64,000 bases of DNA from Sphingopyxis sp. GTDB lineage: Bacteria; Pseudomonadota; Alphaproteobacteria; Sphingomonadales; Sphingomonadaceae. The stretch spans positions 124,001-188,000 of the forward strand of contig NZ_JADIZJ010000006.1 in assembly GCF_016704835.1 (NCBI RefSeq), in the 5' to 3' direction. Position numbers and translations under genes: made by a program. The notes below the pieces were generated by a model, which searched no databases, had not been told where the DNA came from, and saw only the letters and a list, made by a program, of their open reading frames with translations. The stretch's first letter is position 1. Every line of letters starts with the position of its first letter. Below, in pieces: positions 26,317 through 35,186 of the stretch.

Positions 26317-27060
26317 TTAAGCGGCCTTCATCTTCGAGGTGATCACCGAAACGCGGTTCGAGATCGGCGCGAAGCTGTCGTTGGCCATCTTGACGACCAG
26401 TTCGCTGGTCTTCGAGGTCTGGGCAACAGCGGCGTCGAACGCCTTCTTGCTGTTTTCGGCATAGAGCTTGAAGAAATCGGCCGGGGTCTTGACCGAAGTG
26501 TAACCCTTGAGCGCAGCGGTCGTGTCTTCAAAGCTCTTGCGAGCGAAGGTCACGCCTTCCTGGCCAAGAACTTCCATGTTCTTGGCAGCGATCTTACCGG
26601 CTTCGACCAGCGCTTCGACGTTCGCCTTGTTGAATTCGACGGCTTCTTCGGCCAGCTTGCTGGTCTTGCTCATTGCGTCCTTGGCTTTCGCATTGAAGTC
26701 CGCAGTCAGGGCTTCGGTGCGGGTCTTCGCTTCGTCGGCGAACTTCTTGACGGTGTCGTTCATGGTCTTGATTCCTTTGCTGACGGCGGCAACCGGCTTC
26801 GGCGCGGCCTTGGGGGCAATTTTCTTTACGGTCGCCTTCTTGGGGGCGCCCTTCTTGGCAACTGCCTTAGGGGCAGCGACCTTTTTCGCGGCCGGCTTGG
26901 CTTTTGCCTTCACCGTCTTGATCTTGGCAGGGGCCGCAGGCTTCACAGCTGCGGGAGCAGCAACCGGAGCCGGGGCAGCCGGAGCTTCCACCGGCTTGGC
27001 GGCGGTTTCCAGCGTCGCGGCTTCGAAAGCCTCTTCGGCACTATCCATCTTGGTAGCCAT
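26317..27060 (-). CDS. phasin family protein with histone-H1-like N-terminal tail
   Basis: A 247-residue protein. The C-terminal part (about 95-245) is a Phasin_2 coiled domain (MNDTVKKFADEAKTRTEAL and, further on, PADFFKLYAENSKKAFDAAV), which coats polyhydroxyalkanoate granules. The first 95 residues are a low-complexity Ala/Lys/Pro tail with AKAKPAAKKVAAPKAVAKKG, resembling AlgP/H1 tails and PhaM-like proteins that bind DNA. AAAGGAG precedes the ATG. It lies just downstream of phaC on the same strand, but a promoter-like region with two dyads separates them. Confidence 0.88.
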   Translation of the reverse strand: MATKMDSAEEAFEAATLETAAKPVEAPAAPAPVAAPAAVKPAAPAKIKTVKAKAKPAAKKVAAPKAVAKKGAPKKATVKKIAPKAAPKPVAAVSKGIKTMNDTVKKFADEAKTRTEALTADFNAKAKDAMSKTSKLAEEAVEFNKANVEALVEAGKIAAKNMEVLGQEGVTFARKSFEDTTAALKGYTSVKTPADFFKLYAENSKKAFDAAVAQTSKTSELVVKMANDSFAPISNRVSVITSKMKAA

Positions 27061-27078
27061 GGGTAAAACTCCTTTATG

Positions 27079-27139
27079 TTGCAGTGCACAATATAGGAGT
27101 GGTTCGGCGATTTCAAGGATATTATTGTGCAGCGCACAA
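27079..27139 (-). promoter_or_regulatory. phasin promoter region with two TGC/GCA boxes
   Basis: Two boxes share TGCAGYGCACAA: 27079-27091 (TTGCAGTGCACAA) and 27125-27139 (TTGTGCAGCGCACAA, a perfect dyad). Between them, on the minus strand, TTGAAA (27116-27111) and TATATT (27095-27090) stand 15 bases apart and could be -35 and -10. One box overlaps the start region and the other lies just upstream of -35. TGC/GCA-rich boxes at phasin promoters are the known target type of PhaR repressors; the assignment here is inference. Confidence 0.6.
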
Positions 27140-27182
27140 AAAAATTATCATTGGCGCCCGCAGGCTGGATAATCGCTAGATA

Positions 27183-28958
27183 TTACCGCTGTTTGACATA
27201 GCGGCCGGGGGCGTCCTCGATGGCCTTTTTGGTGCCTTTTCCGGGGATACGGGCGCCCTTGACTGCAATTTTTTCGTCATCCTGCGCTGAAATCCAGTTG
27301 ATCCAGTGCGGCCACCAGCTGCCCTTGGTCTCGGTGGCGCTGGTAACAAATTCGTCGAGTGTCGCTGCGTTGCTGTCGCCGGTCCAATATTGATATTTGC
27401 CGGCAGCGGGCGGATTGACGACGCCGGCGATATGGCCCGATCCGGCGAGCAGGAAGGTTTTGGGGCCGCACAAATTGTCCATCAACCGCCAGACGCTGGC
27501 GAGCGGCGCGATATGATCCTCCCGGCCGGCCTGGATATAGGCGGGGGTCTCGATTTTCCGCAGGTCGATCGGCGTGCCGCACGCGGACAGGCTGTTCGGG
27601 ATGACCATGCGGTTGTCGCGGTACAAATCGACCAGATACTGGCGGTGCCATTTCGCGGGCAGGTTGGTGGTGTCGCCGTTCCAATAGAGCAAGTCAAAGG
27701 GCGGGTAGTCGTTGCCGAGCAGGTAATTGCTGACGACATAATTCCAGATGAGATCGCGTCCGCGCAGGCTGTTGAAGGTCGCCGCCATGTAGCGGCCGTC
27801 AAGGTAGCCGGGCGTCGACAGCTGTTCGAGCAGCGCCAGATAACTGTCATCGACGAACATTTTGAGGTCGCCGGCCTGTTCGAAATCGACCTGCGCGGTG
27901 AAGAAAGTTACCGACTTCACCCGGTCGGCCTCACCCTTCGCCGCCAGGATTGCCAGCGTCGCCGCGAGGGTGGTCCCAGCGACGCAATAGCCGATCGTGT
28001 GGACCGCCGGGACGTCGAGGGCGGCGCGCACAGTGTCGATGGCGTCGATCTGCGCCGCGATATAATCATCCCAGGCAATGTCCTTCATCGACGCATCGGC
28101 CGATTTCCACGACACCATGAATACGCTCAGCCCCTGTCCGACCGCCCACGCGACAAAGCTTTTCGCTGGATTGAGGTCGAGAATATAGAAGCGGTTGATC
28201 CACGGCGGGAAGATCAGCAGTGGTACGGCGTACACCTCCTTGGTCGTCGGCGCATACTGGATCAGCTGATAGAGCTCGGTTTCGTGGATCACCTTGCCCG
28301 GGGTCGTCGCAATATTGATCCCGACTTCGAACGCGTCGGGATCGACATGCGATAGCTGCCCGCGCGACAGATCGGTCAGCATATGCTGCAAGCCCTTGAG
28401 CAGGCTTTCGCCGCGCGTTTCGACCGCGCGCTTGATGACTTCCGGGTTGGTGAGCACGAGGTTGGTCGGCGCCATCGCATCGGCGATGCTCTTTGCGGCG
28501 AATTCCATCTTCGCTCGCGCCGCGGGGTCGGCCCCCTCGAACTGGCGCGTCGTCGCGAGCATCTGTTCGGCGAGCAGGCCGTAGGTTTGGCGGATCATCG
28601 CGAACACAGGATTGCTTGCCCAATCGGGGTCAGCGAAGCGACGATCCTTGCTTGCTAAGTCTGGAGCGGGGGGAGTCATCGGATTCAGGGTCGCGAGCGA
28701 GGTCCAGAAAGCGACTCCCTGGTCCCACATTTTCGACGACTGCTGCGCCCAATGTTGTGTCGCCGGGTTTTCGAGCCATGAAGAGGGATCGAACATCGCC
28801 GTGGCGCTGGCCTTGCCGTCATTCGCCTGTCCCAGCGCATATTCGAGCATCATCTGCTGCGCGCGACCAATCACGCTGGCCCAATGCTGCATGTCATCGG
28901 GCGTCGGCAGGAAGGGGTTGGGAACGTCCGTCGTATCGCTTTTGTCTGCGTCGCTCAT
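27183..28958 (-). CDS. phaC: class I poly(3-hydroxyalkanoate) synthase
   Basis: A 591-residue enzyme that polymerises (R)-3-hydroxyacyl-CoA into storage polyester on the granule surface. The lipase-like box GYCVAGT puts the nucleophilic cysteine at about residue 325; the catalytic aspartate is in GREDHIAPL near 499 and the histidine in GSGHIAGVVNPP near 527. The N-terminal alpha/beta hydrolase PhaC_N domain starts around residue 100. AGGAAC precedes the start. The phasin gene follows 122 bases downstream. No phaA or phaB is in the window. Confidence 0.95.
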   Translation of the reverse strand: MSDADKSDTTDVPNPFLPTPDDMQHWASVIGRAQQMMLEYALGQANDGKASATAMFDPSSWLENPATQHWAQQSSKMWDQGVAFWTSLATLNPMTPPAPDLASKDRRFADPDWASNPVFAMIRQTYGLLAEQMLATTRQFEGADPAARAKMEFAAKSIADAMAPTNLVLTNPEVIKRAVETRGESLLKGLQHMLTDLSRGQLSHVDPDAFEVGINIATTPGKVIHETELYQLIQYAPTTKEVYAVPLLIFPPWINRFYILDLNPAKSFVAWAVGQGLSVFMVSWKSADASMKDIAWDDYIAAQIDAIDTVRAALDVPAVHTIGYCVAGTTLAATLAILAAKGEADRVKSVTFFTAQVDFEQAGDLKMFVDDSYLALLEQLSTPGYLDGRYMAATFNSLRGRDLIWNYVVSNYLLGNDYPPFDLLYWNGDTTNLPAKWHRQYLVDLYRDNRMVIPNSLSACGTPIDLRKIETPAYIQAGREDHIAPLASVWRLMDNLCGPKTFLLAGSGHIAGVVNPPAAGKYQYWTGDSNAATLDEFVTSATETKGSWWPHWINWISAQDDEKIAVKGARIPGKGTKKAIEDAPGRYVKQR

Positions 28959-29070
28959 GTTCGTTCCTGCTGGTCAGTGCGGTTAGAAGCCTATAACAAG
29001 CCGCGGTGCGGCTGGCGAGGCGCCGTTCGCGCTTATATCCGATAACGAAAAGGAGTTGTTCTAGTTTCCC

Positions 29071-30291
29071 ATGCCCGACGATGAATTCTATCGCATCAAG
29101 CGCCTGCCGCCCTATGTCATCGCCGAAGTCAATGCGATGCGTGCGGCCGCCCGCGCCGCGGGAGAAGACATCATCGACCTGGGAATGGGCAACCCCGACT
29201 TGCCGCCTCCTGCGCACGTGATCGAAAAGCTGTGCGAGGTGGCGATGAAGCCCGACGCGCATGGTTATTCGCAGTCGAAGGGCATTCCGGGGCTCCGCAA
29301 GGCGCAGGCCAATTATTACGCGCGCCGCTTCAATGTCGAACTCGATCCCGAGAGCGAAGTGGTGGTGACGATGGGGTCGAAGGAAGGGCTCGCCAGCCTC
29401 GCGACCGCGATCACCGGTCCCGGCGACGTCGTGCTGGCGCCCAACCCCAGCTATCCGATCCACACCTTCGGCTTCATCATCGCCGGGGCGACGATCCGCA
29501 GCGTGCCGACGACCCCCGACGAAGCCTATTGGCGCGCGCTCGACCGCGCGATGGCCTTTACCGTGCCGCGCCCGTCGATCCTGGTGGTCAATTATCCGTC
29601 GAACCCGACCGCCGAGACGGTTGACCTCGCTTTTTACGAGCGGCTTGTTGCATGGGCGAAGGAAAACAAGGTCTGGGTCCTGTCCGACCTTGCCTATTCC
29701 GAGCTTTATTACGACGGCAACCCGACCCCCTCGATCCTGCAAGTGCCGGGCGCCAAGGATGTTGCGGTGGAATTCACCTCGATGTCGAAAACCTATTCGA
29801 TGGCGGGCTGGCGCATGGGCTTTGCGGTCGGCAACCAGCGACTGATCGCGGCGATGACGCGGGTGAAGAGCTATCTCGATTACGGCGCTTTCACCCCGAT
29901 TCAGGCCGCTGCCTGTGCCGCGCTCAACGGGCCGCAAGATATCGTCGCACGCAATCGCGAACTGTATCAGAAGCGCCGCGACGTGATGGTCGAAAGCTTC
30001 GCGCGCGCTGGCTGGGACATTCCGAGCCCGAAGGCGTCGATGTTTGCCTGGGCGCCGTTGCCGCCAGCGCTGAAAGAAATGGGTAGCCTGGAGTTTTCCA
30101 AGCAAATGCTGATCCATGCCAAGGTCGCGGTTGCGCCAGGCGTCGGTTATGGTGAAGACGGCGAGGGTTTCGTCCGCATTGCGATGGTCGAAAACGAGCA
30201 GCGCATTCGTCAGGCCGCGCGCAATATCCGCAAATTCCTCCAACTGCACGGCGTAAACACCCCGTCGGTCGCGGCCGGCGCCGAAGGATGA
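29071..30291 (+). CDS. AlaC-like PLP aminotransferase
   Basis: A 406-residue class I aminotransferase. FYRIKRLPPYVIAEV at the N-terminus and LGMGNPDLPPP near residue 38 match the group annotated as LL-diaminopimelate or alanine aminotransferase (AlaC). VNYPSNPTAE near residue 172 and the lysine in SMSKTYSMAGWRMGF near residue 240 bind PLP. The product may be alanine/glutamate. AAGGAG is seen about 17 bases upstream of the ATG, a little far. The stop overlaps the DUF2721 gene start as ATGA. Confidence 0.87.
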   Translation: MPDDEFYRIKRLPPYVIAEVNAMRAAARAAGEDIIDLGMGNPDLPPPAHVIEKLCEVAMKPDAHGYSQSKGIPGLRKAQANYYARRFNVELDPESEVVVTMGSKEGLASLATAITGPGDVVLAPNPSYPIHTFGFIIAGATIRSVPTTPDEAYWRALDRAMAFTVPRPSILVVNYPSNPTAETVDLAFYERLVAWAKENKVWVLSDLAYSELYYDGNPTPSILQVPGAKDVAVEFTSMSKTYSMAGWRMGFAVGNQRLIAAMTRVKSYLDYGAFTPIQAAACAALNGPQDIVARNRELYQKRRDVMVESFARAGWDIPSPKASMFAWAPLPPALKEMGSLEFSKQMLIHAKVAVAPGVGYGEDGEGFVRIAMVENEQRIRQAARNIRKFLQLHGVNTPSVAAGAEG

Positions 30292-30773
30292 GCGCGAGCG
30301 GCTCGGCGATGATCGCCGAGACGATTCAGCTGTCGGTCACCCCGGTGTTCCTGCTCGTTGCGACGGGCAGCCTGCTCAACGTGCTGACCGGGCGCCTGTC
30401 TCGCGTCGTCGATCGTTCGCGCGCGCTGATGGAGCGCTGGGCCGAGACCGAGGGGGCGGAACATGACCGGGTCGTCGCCGAACTGCGCGCCGCCGACCGG
30501 CGGATGGACGTGATCAACAACGCGATTGCTGCCGCCGTCGCGTGCGGCATCGTGGTCTGCCTGCTTGTCGCGCTGCTGTTCGCGCAGGCGATTGCGGGTT
30601 TCAACCTGGGGCTGGCGGCGTCCTGGGCATTTGCGATTGCGATGATGCTGCTTCTCGCGTCGCTGGTGTTATTTCTGATCGAGGTTCGGATGGCAATCCG
30701 CAACATCCATGTGCCAATGGAATTGCTCGAGCTTGAGGAAATGGGCTGGAAGCGGCGGCGCGATAAACGCTAG
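30288..30773 (+). CDS. DUF2721 membrane protein
   Basis: A 161-residue protein with three hydrophobic segments: about residues 10-28 (LSVTPVFLLVATGSLLNVL), 79-100 and 107-127. The segment RLSRVVDRSRALMERW after helix 1 is the DUF2721 signature. The last 25 residues are charged and cytoplasmic. It is coupled by ATGA to the aminotransferase. Function unknown. Confidence 0.87.
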   Translation: MSASGSAMIAETIQLSVTPVFLLVATGSLLNVLTGRLSRVVDRSRALMERWAETEGAEHDRVVAELRAADRRMDVINNAIAAAVACGIVVCLLVALLFAQAIAGFNLGLAASWAFAIAMMLLLASLVLFLIEVRMAIRNIHVPMELLELEEMGWKRRRDKR

Positions 30774-30793
30774 CGGCGGCATCGGTTCGACAT

Positions 30794-30878
30794 CGTTCCG
30801 TTCGCATCGAGCCAGTCGAGATGCCCATCGAGGGGGCTTTCCAGCGCGGTGGCTCGACTTAGCTCGACACGACCGGAC
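30794..30878. repeat. dispersed inverted repeat, family B copy 1
   Basis: Left arm 30794-30824 (core TTCGCATCGAGCCAGTCGAG) and right arm 30848-30878 (core CTCGACTTAGCTCGACACGA) are imperfect reverse complements. The same element occurs at 38589-38673. It lies between convergent genes and may stop transcription from both sides. Confidence 0.65.
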
Positions 30879-30891
30879 TTTTTACGTTCGG

Positions 30892-32472
30892 CTAAGGTTC
30901 GATACCCACACGATACGTCGGCGTAACGCGCTTGCGGCTCGCTTGCTCATAGGCATAGCCCGCCGCAAGCACATTGGCGTCGGCCCATTTTCCGCCGATG
31001 AACGACACCCCGATCGGTAGCCCCGCGACCGCGCCCATCGGTACGGTGAGGTGCGGATAGCCCGCAACAGCGGGGAGCTGGCTGACGCTGGGACCGCTGT
31101 AGTGATCTCCGTTCACGAGGTCGTTGGTCCAGGCGGGGCCGTTGGTAACCCCGACGAGCAGGTTGACGTCATGCTCTTCCATCAGCCGGTCGATGCCTTC
31201 CGCACCGGCGAGCCGCGCTGCCTTTTCGCGCGCCGCGATATAGGCGGTGCTGTCGAGGCCTCCCTTGCTCTCCGCCAGCTCGAACAACGACTGGTCGAAC
31301 CATTTCAGTTCGGCGGGATTCGCCCTGTTGAACGCGATCAGGTCGGCGAGCGTTTTAGGGCCGTCGTTGGCGGGAAGGCCAGCGAGATACGTTGCGATGT
31401 CTGCCTTGAGTTCGGTCATCAGCACTTCAAATTCGGCCGCGCCCAGTTCCTCCAGCCCTTTGCGACTATCGGCGATCTCGACGACCGTCGCGCCAAGGTC
31501 GGTGATCTGCTTCAACGCGGCGTCGAACAGCGCGGCGATGTCGGCTCGGTCGCCGACGCGATCGCGCAGCACTCCAACGCGCTTGCCCTTCAGCGCATCG
31601 GCCGACAGCGCGGCGGTGTAATCAACCTTGCGGGCGTCGGCTTCGGCGGTTGCCCGATCGGCAGGGTCGCTGCCCGCGATCACGGTCATGACGGCCGCAG
31701 CATCGCGCACGGTGAGCGTCATCGGTCCCGCCGTATCCTGGCTATGGCTGATCGGGACGATATGCGTGCGGCTGACCAACCCGACGGTGGGCTTGAACCC
31801 GACGATCCCGTTGACCCCGGCGGGGCAGGTGATCGAGCCGTCGGTTTCGGTACCGATCGCGAGCGGCGCGAGGCTGGCCGCGACAGCAGCGGCGCTGCCT
31901 GCGGACGAACCACATGTGTTGCGATCGAGCGCATGCGGATTTTTGGTCAACCCGCCAACCGCGCTCCAGCCGCTGGTCGAATTGTTCGAGCGAATATTGG
32001 CCCATTCGCTGAGGTTCGTCTTGCCAAGGATGACCGCACCGGCATTGCGCAGACGGGCAATAATCGGTGCGTCGCGTCCCGTGACATTGCCCTGAAGCGC
32101 TAGCGAACCAGCGGTCGTTGGAAGTGGACCGGCAACTTCGATATTGTCCTTGATCAGGATGGGGATCCCATGGAGCGGGCCACGCAGCTTTCCTGCCTTG
32201 CGCTCTTCGTAAAGCAACTTGGCTTCCGTCATCACATCGGCATTGGGAAAAGTCGCGACGACCGCGTCGAGCTTTGGTCCATAATCGTCGACCTTAGCGA
32301 TGCGATCGAGATAGAGGGTCGCGAGCAGCCCCTCGTACATCCCCCGACTTTCCATCTCGGCTTGCAGCGTCGCGGCGTCCTTGCCCTCTACCGGTGGCAG
32401 CGGCGGCGGCATTGCCATTGCGGGATCGATCACGAGCAGGGCGGTGGCGGCGAGCAGCGAAATTTTTTGCAT
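30892..32472 (-). CDS. exported amidase signature family enzyme
   Basis: A 526-residue amidase with a signal peptide (residues 1-20, ending AMA). The Ser-Ser-Lys triad is visible: lysine in ILIKDNIEVAG near residue 108, then CGSSAGSAAAVAASLAPLAIG near residues 186-206 and TDGSITCPAG with the nucleophilic serine near 211. The family hydrolyses amide bonds of varied substrates and also includes GatA; a signal peptide excludes GatA here. The open frame runs on to 33384 through the MFS gene antisense strand and is not real coding. Start ribosome site is weak. Confidence 0.87.
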   Translation of the reverse strand: MQKISLLAATALLVIDPAMAMPPPLPPVEGKDAATLQAEMESRGMYEGLLATLYLDRIAKVDDYGPKLDAVVATFPNADVMTEAKLLYEERKAGKLRGPLHGIPILIKDNIEVAGPLPTTAGSLALQGNVTGRDAPIIARLRNAGAVILGKTNLSEWANIRSNNSTSGWSAVGGLTKNPHALDRNTCGSSAGSAAAVAASLAPLAIGTETDGSITCPAGVNGIVGFKPTVGLVSRTHIVPISHSQDTAGPMTLTVRDAAAVMTVIAGSDPADRATAEADARKVDYTAALSADALKGKRVGVLRDRVGDRADIAALFDAALKQITDLGATVVEIADSRKGLEELGAAEFEVLMTELKADIATYLAGLPANDGPKTLADLIAFNRANPAELKWFDQSLFELAESKGGLDSTAYIAAREKAARLAGAEGIDRLMEEHDVNLLVGVTNGPAWTNDLVNGDHYSGPSVSQLPAVAGYPHLTVPMGAVAGLPIGVSFIGGKWADANVLAAGYAYEQASRKRVTPTYRVGIEP

Positions 32473-32583
32473 GGACAACACGCTGCCAGCCGTAGCGGCA
32501 ATTGCAAGCGGCGATTTTCGGGATGCCGCAACGGCGTTGACACCGATCCCCCCGGTCTGCTCCCATGAGCGTGGGAGATAAAA

Positions 32584-33897
32584 ATGAACGATAAAGCTGC
32601 CTTGTCGCAGGGCACCGTTACGCCGGTCACCGGTGTATCCGCGCAAACGCGGTCGATGCTGTGGATCCTGCTGATCGTCTATATCTTCAACTTCCTCGAC
32701 CGGCAGATCGTCAATATCCTGGCCGAACCCATCAAGGCCGACCTTGGGCTTTCGGACACGCAGCTTGGCTTGCTCGCGGGACCGGCCTTTGCGGTCTTTT
32801 ACGCGCTGCTTGGTATCCCGATCGCGCGCTACGCCGACAAGGATGGCACAAACCGGGTGCGGCTGATTGCCATTTCGCTGGCGATCTGGTCGGCGATGAC
32901 TGCGGTGTGCGGGTTGGCGCAGAACTTTGTTCAGCTGCTGCTCGCGCGCGTCGGGGTTGGCGTCGGCGAGGCAGGCTGTACCCCCGCCGCGCATTCGTTG
33001 ATTTCGGATAGCGTGCCCGTCGAAAAGCGGTCGTCGGCGATTGCTTTTTATGGGCTGGGGGTGCCGATCGGGTCGCTCCTCGGTCTGATCATCGGCGGGG
33101 TGGTCAACGACCTCTATGGCTGGCGCGTCGCGCTGATGATGGTCGGTGCGCCCGGAATTTTGCTCGCGCTCATCGTGCTGTTCGTCATGCGCGAACCGCG
33201 GCACAGCCGCTCGGCCGAAGCGGTCGCGACCGCCCGCGCCGTCGTGCCGCTGTCGACGGGTGAGGCGCTGCGCGAAATTTTCAGCTCGCGCGCCTTCATC
33301 TATATCCTGATCGCCGCTTCGGTCGTCGCGGTGCTCGGCTATGGCAAGGCGCTGTGGACGATCAGCTTCTTCATCCGCAGTCACGGGCTATCGACAACCG
33401 AGGCGGGGCTGTCGATGGCGGTCGTGCTCGGGCTCGCGGGGGCATTCGGCACCTGGCTGGGCGGCAAGATGGCCGACAAATATGGGCCGCGTGACAAAAA
33501 GCATCTGCTCACTTTTCCCGCCTATGGAATGGCCGTCGCGGCGCCGATCCTGTTCCTTGGTTATTATATGGAGGACTGGCGCGTCGCGGTGGCGATGCTG
33601 ATCATTCCGACGATTCTCAATTCGGCCTATTATGGCCCCGCCTATGGCTGTGTGCAGGGGCTGGTCCAGCCCCGCGCGCGCGCGGTTGCGGCGTCGATCA
33701 TGCTGTTCGGGCAAAATCTGATCGGGCTTGGCCTCGGGCCGTTCCTGTTCGGCGTGCTATCCGACGCGCTTCAGCCGCTGGCGGGCCAGGAAAGCGTGCG
33801 CTGGGTGCTTTACGGCGCGGCGTGGCTCGGCCTCATCCCCGCCTTCTTCTTCTGGCGCGCCAGTCTGCGGCTGAAAGCGGAGCTGAAGTCGGGTTAG
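32584..33897 (+). CDS. MFS transporter, spinster-like
   Basis: A 437-residue transporter with 12 predicted helices. IFNFLDRQIVNILAEPIK near residue 36 and the motif-A-like loop GIPIARYADKDGTNRVRL near residue 80 place it in the group called 'spinster family MFS transporter', common in sphingomonads. GEAGCTPAAHSLISD near 130 is another family mark. GGAGATAAAA precedes the ATG. Divergent from the amidase, 111 bases apart. Substrate unknown. Confidence 0.87.
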   Translation: MNDKAALSQGTVTPVTGVSAQTRSMLWILLIVYIFNFLDRQIVNILAEPIKADLGLSDTQLGLLAGPAFAVFYALLGIPIARYADKDGTNRVRLIAISLAIWSAMTAVCGLAQNFVQLLLARVGVGVGEAGCTPAAHSLISDSVPVEKRSSAIAFYGLGVPIGSLLGLIIGGVVNDLYGWRVALMMVGAPGILLALIVLFVMREPRHSRSAEAVATARAVVPLSTGEALREIFSSRAFIYILIAASVVAVLGYGKALWTISFFIRSHGLSTTEAGLSMAVVLGLAGAFGTWLGGKMADKYGPRDKKHLLTFPAYGMAVAAPILFLGYYMEDWRVAVAMLIIPTILNSAYYGPAYGCVQGLVQPRARAVAASIMLFGQNLIGLGLGPFLFGVLSDALQPLAGQESVRWVLYGAAWLGLIPAFFFWRASLRLKAELKSG

Positions 33898-33900
33898 TGC

Positions 33901-34003
33901 GTCATTGCGAGCTCAGCGAAGCAATCTTCCAGCTATCGTCGATCGATGCCGATAGCTGGAGATGGCTTTGTCGCCTTCGGCTGCTCGCAACGACGAGCGT
34001 CTA
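33901..34003. repeat. dispersed inverted repeat, family A copy 2
   Basis: Starts GTCATTGCGAGCTCAGCGAAG and ends TGCTCGCAACGACG, its imperfect inverse. An inner hairpin pairs CCAGCTATCG with CGATAGCTGG. It lies between two convergent genes. As written, the FMN reductase frame reads through it. Confidence 0.7.
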
Positions 34004-34590
34004 ATAGGGGGATCCTGTTTCGCGCGCTGCGTCTTGGCGGCGTCGATCCACCAGTTGAGGTCAGCCGCGAAGCGCGGGAAGCTCTTTACCAGTCGCGCGC
34101 CGTCGTCGCCGGTGGGCTTACCGTCCGCGTCGAACACCCCGCCAATCCGTCCGACCGGCAGGATCGACGAGGTCACCGCCATCCCCATCTCGCCGAGCGT
34201 GTCGCGCCATCCCATCATCGCGCGTACCCCCGACCAGGGGCCAGCCGAATAGCAGGCGATCGCGGCGGGTCGCCAGAACCATTCCTCCAGATAATGGTCG
34301 GTCAAATTCTTGAGACCCGGCTGCGGACCCCAATTATATTCGCCGGTGACGAAGACGAAGCCGTCGGCCGCCCGGATTTTCCCGCCAAGGTCTTCCATCG
34401 CCGCCGGCGCTTCGCCCTTCGCATATTCCTTGTACATCCGGTCGAGCATCGGCAGGTCGACCGCCTTGGCGTCGATCAGTTCGGCGCTGTCGCCGCGTGC
34501 GATGATCGAATCGACGAGCCAGTGCGCGAGCTTGATACCCTGGCGATCGCGGCGATAGCTGCCATAGAAGACGAGGATGTGGCGGGACAT
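33913..34590 (-). CDS. NADPH-dependent FMN reductase family flavoprotein (3' end read-through)
   Basis: As written, 225 residues. The flavodoxin-like core is clear: ILVFYGSYRRDRQGIKLA at the N-terminus, GFVFVTGEYNWGPQPGLKN near residue 75 and CYSAGPWSGVRAMM near residue 110. After AKQDPPI the frame continues for 33 residues through a dispersed repeat. One more G in the run 34007-34011 would give AKQDPPY and a stop at 34001, a 196-residue protein of normal length. So the tail is probably not real. It follows the L,D-transpeptidase gene by 8 bases. Confidence 0.83.
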   Translation of the reverse strand: MSRHILVFYGSYRRDRQGIKLAHWLVDSIIARGDSAELIDAKAVDLPMLDRMYKEYAKGEAPAAMEDLGGKIRAADGFVFVTGEYNWGPQPGLKNLTDHYLEEWFWRPAAIACYSAGPWSGVRAMMGWRDTLGEMGMAVTSSILPVGRIGGVFDADGKPTGDDGARLVKSFPRFAADLNWWIDAAKTQRAKQDPPIRRSSLRAAEGDKAISSYRHRSTIAGRLLR

Positions 34591-34598
34591 AAAGGTTC

Positions 34599-35099
34599 CT
34601 AAGGTCGGATGGTGATCGGGATGCCGTCGGGCACGATATCCCACAGCTGCTGTATCTCGGTGTTCGAAAGCGCGATGCAACCGTCGGTCCAGTCGCGCGC
34701 GATGGGTGGCCCGGGCCAGGCGTTCGGCTGCCCGTGGATGAAGATATCGCCGCCCGGCGAGCGCCCTTTTGCCTTGGCAAAGGCGCGGTCGGCGGCATTG
34801 GGATAGGATATGCGCAGCGACAGATGATAGGCGCTCGCCGGGTTGCGGCCGTTGATACGATATGTCCCCTCGGGCGTGCGCTCGTCGCCCTCGAACCGCT
34901 TGTGCCCGGTTGGCGCGTCGCCGAAGCGGATATTCGTATAGCGGACGATCTCGCGGTTCGCAGCATAGGCGACCAGCAAACGCTCGCTCTTGTCGACGAA
35001 CAGCCGGTCGACCTTCGTCCCGACGGCCGGCGACGGCTGCGAATGCGCGGTGCCGCACGCGGCGAGCAACAGGCAGGCGAAGGGCATGACACGGCGCAT
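34599..35099 (-). CDS. YkuD-type L,D-transpeptidase, putative lipoprotein
   Basis: A 166-residue envelope enzyme. The N-terminus MRRVMPFACLLLAACG has a lipobox at Cys15. The YkuD catalytic signature is present with variation: HGQPN near residue 122 for the histidine and DWTDGCIALSN near residue 138, where TDGC replaces the usual SHGC and holds the cysteine. It may form 3-3 crosslinks or link proteins to peptidoglycan; the Asp variant fits the subgroup with IHG..DWTxGC. The FMN reductase gene follows closely. Two other L,D-transpeptidases lie at 41595 and 42765. Confidence 0.87.
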   Translation of the reverse strand: MRRVMPFACLLLAACGTAHSQPSPAVGTKVDRLFVDKSERLLVAYAANREIVRYTNIRFGDAPTGHKRFEGDERTPEGTYRINGRNPASAYHLSLRISYPNAADRAFAKAKGRSPGGDIFIHGQPNAWPGPPIARDWTDGCIALSNTEIQQLWDIVPDGIPITIRP

Positions 35100-35186
35100 C
35101 GTGCGATCCTACGGCTTTGGCGCGTTCGGGCAAGTGGTTGCCAGCGCCGTGCCGCCGGCTAAGGTGGCAGTGGGGGGATCGATCAC

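Noticed and set aside
30892..33384. 830-codon open frame covering the amidase and beyond
   Set aside because: Only 30892-32472 is amidase with its signal peptide; the rest is antisense to the MFS transporter and not protein-like.
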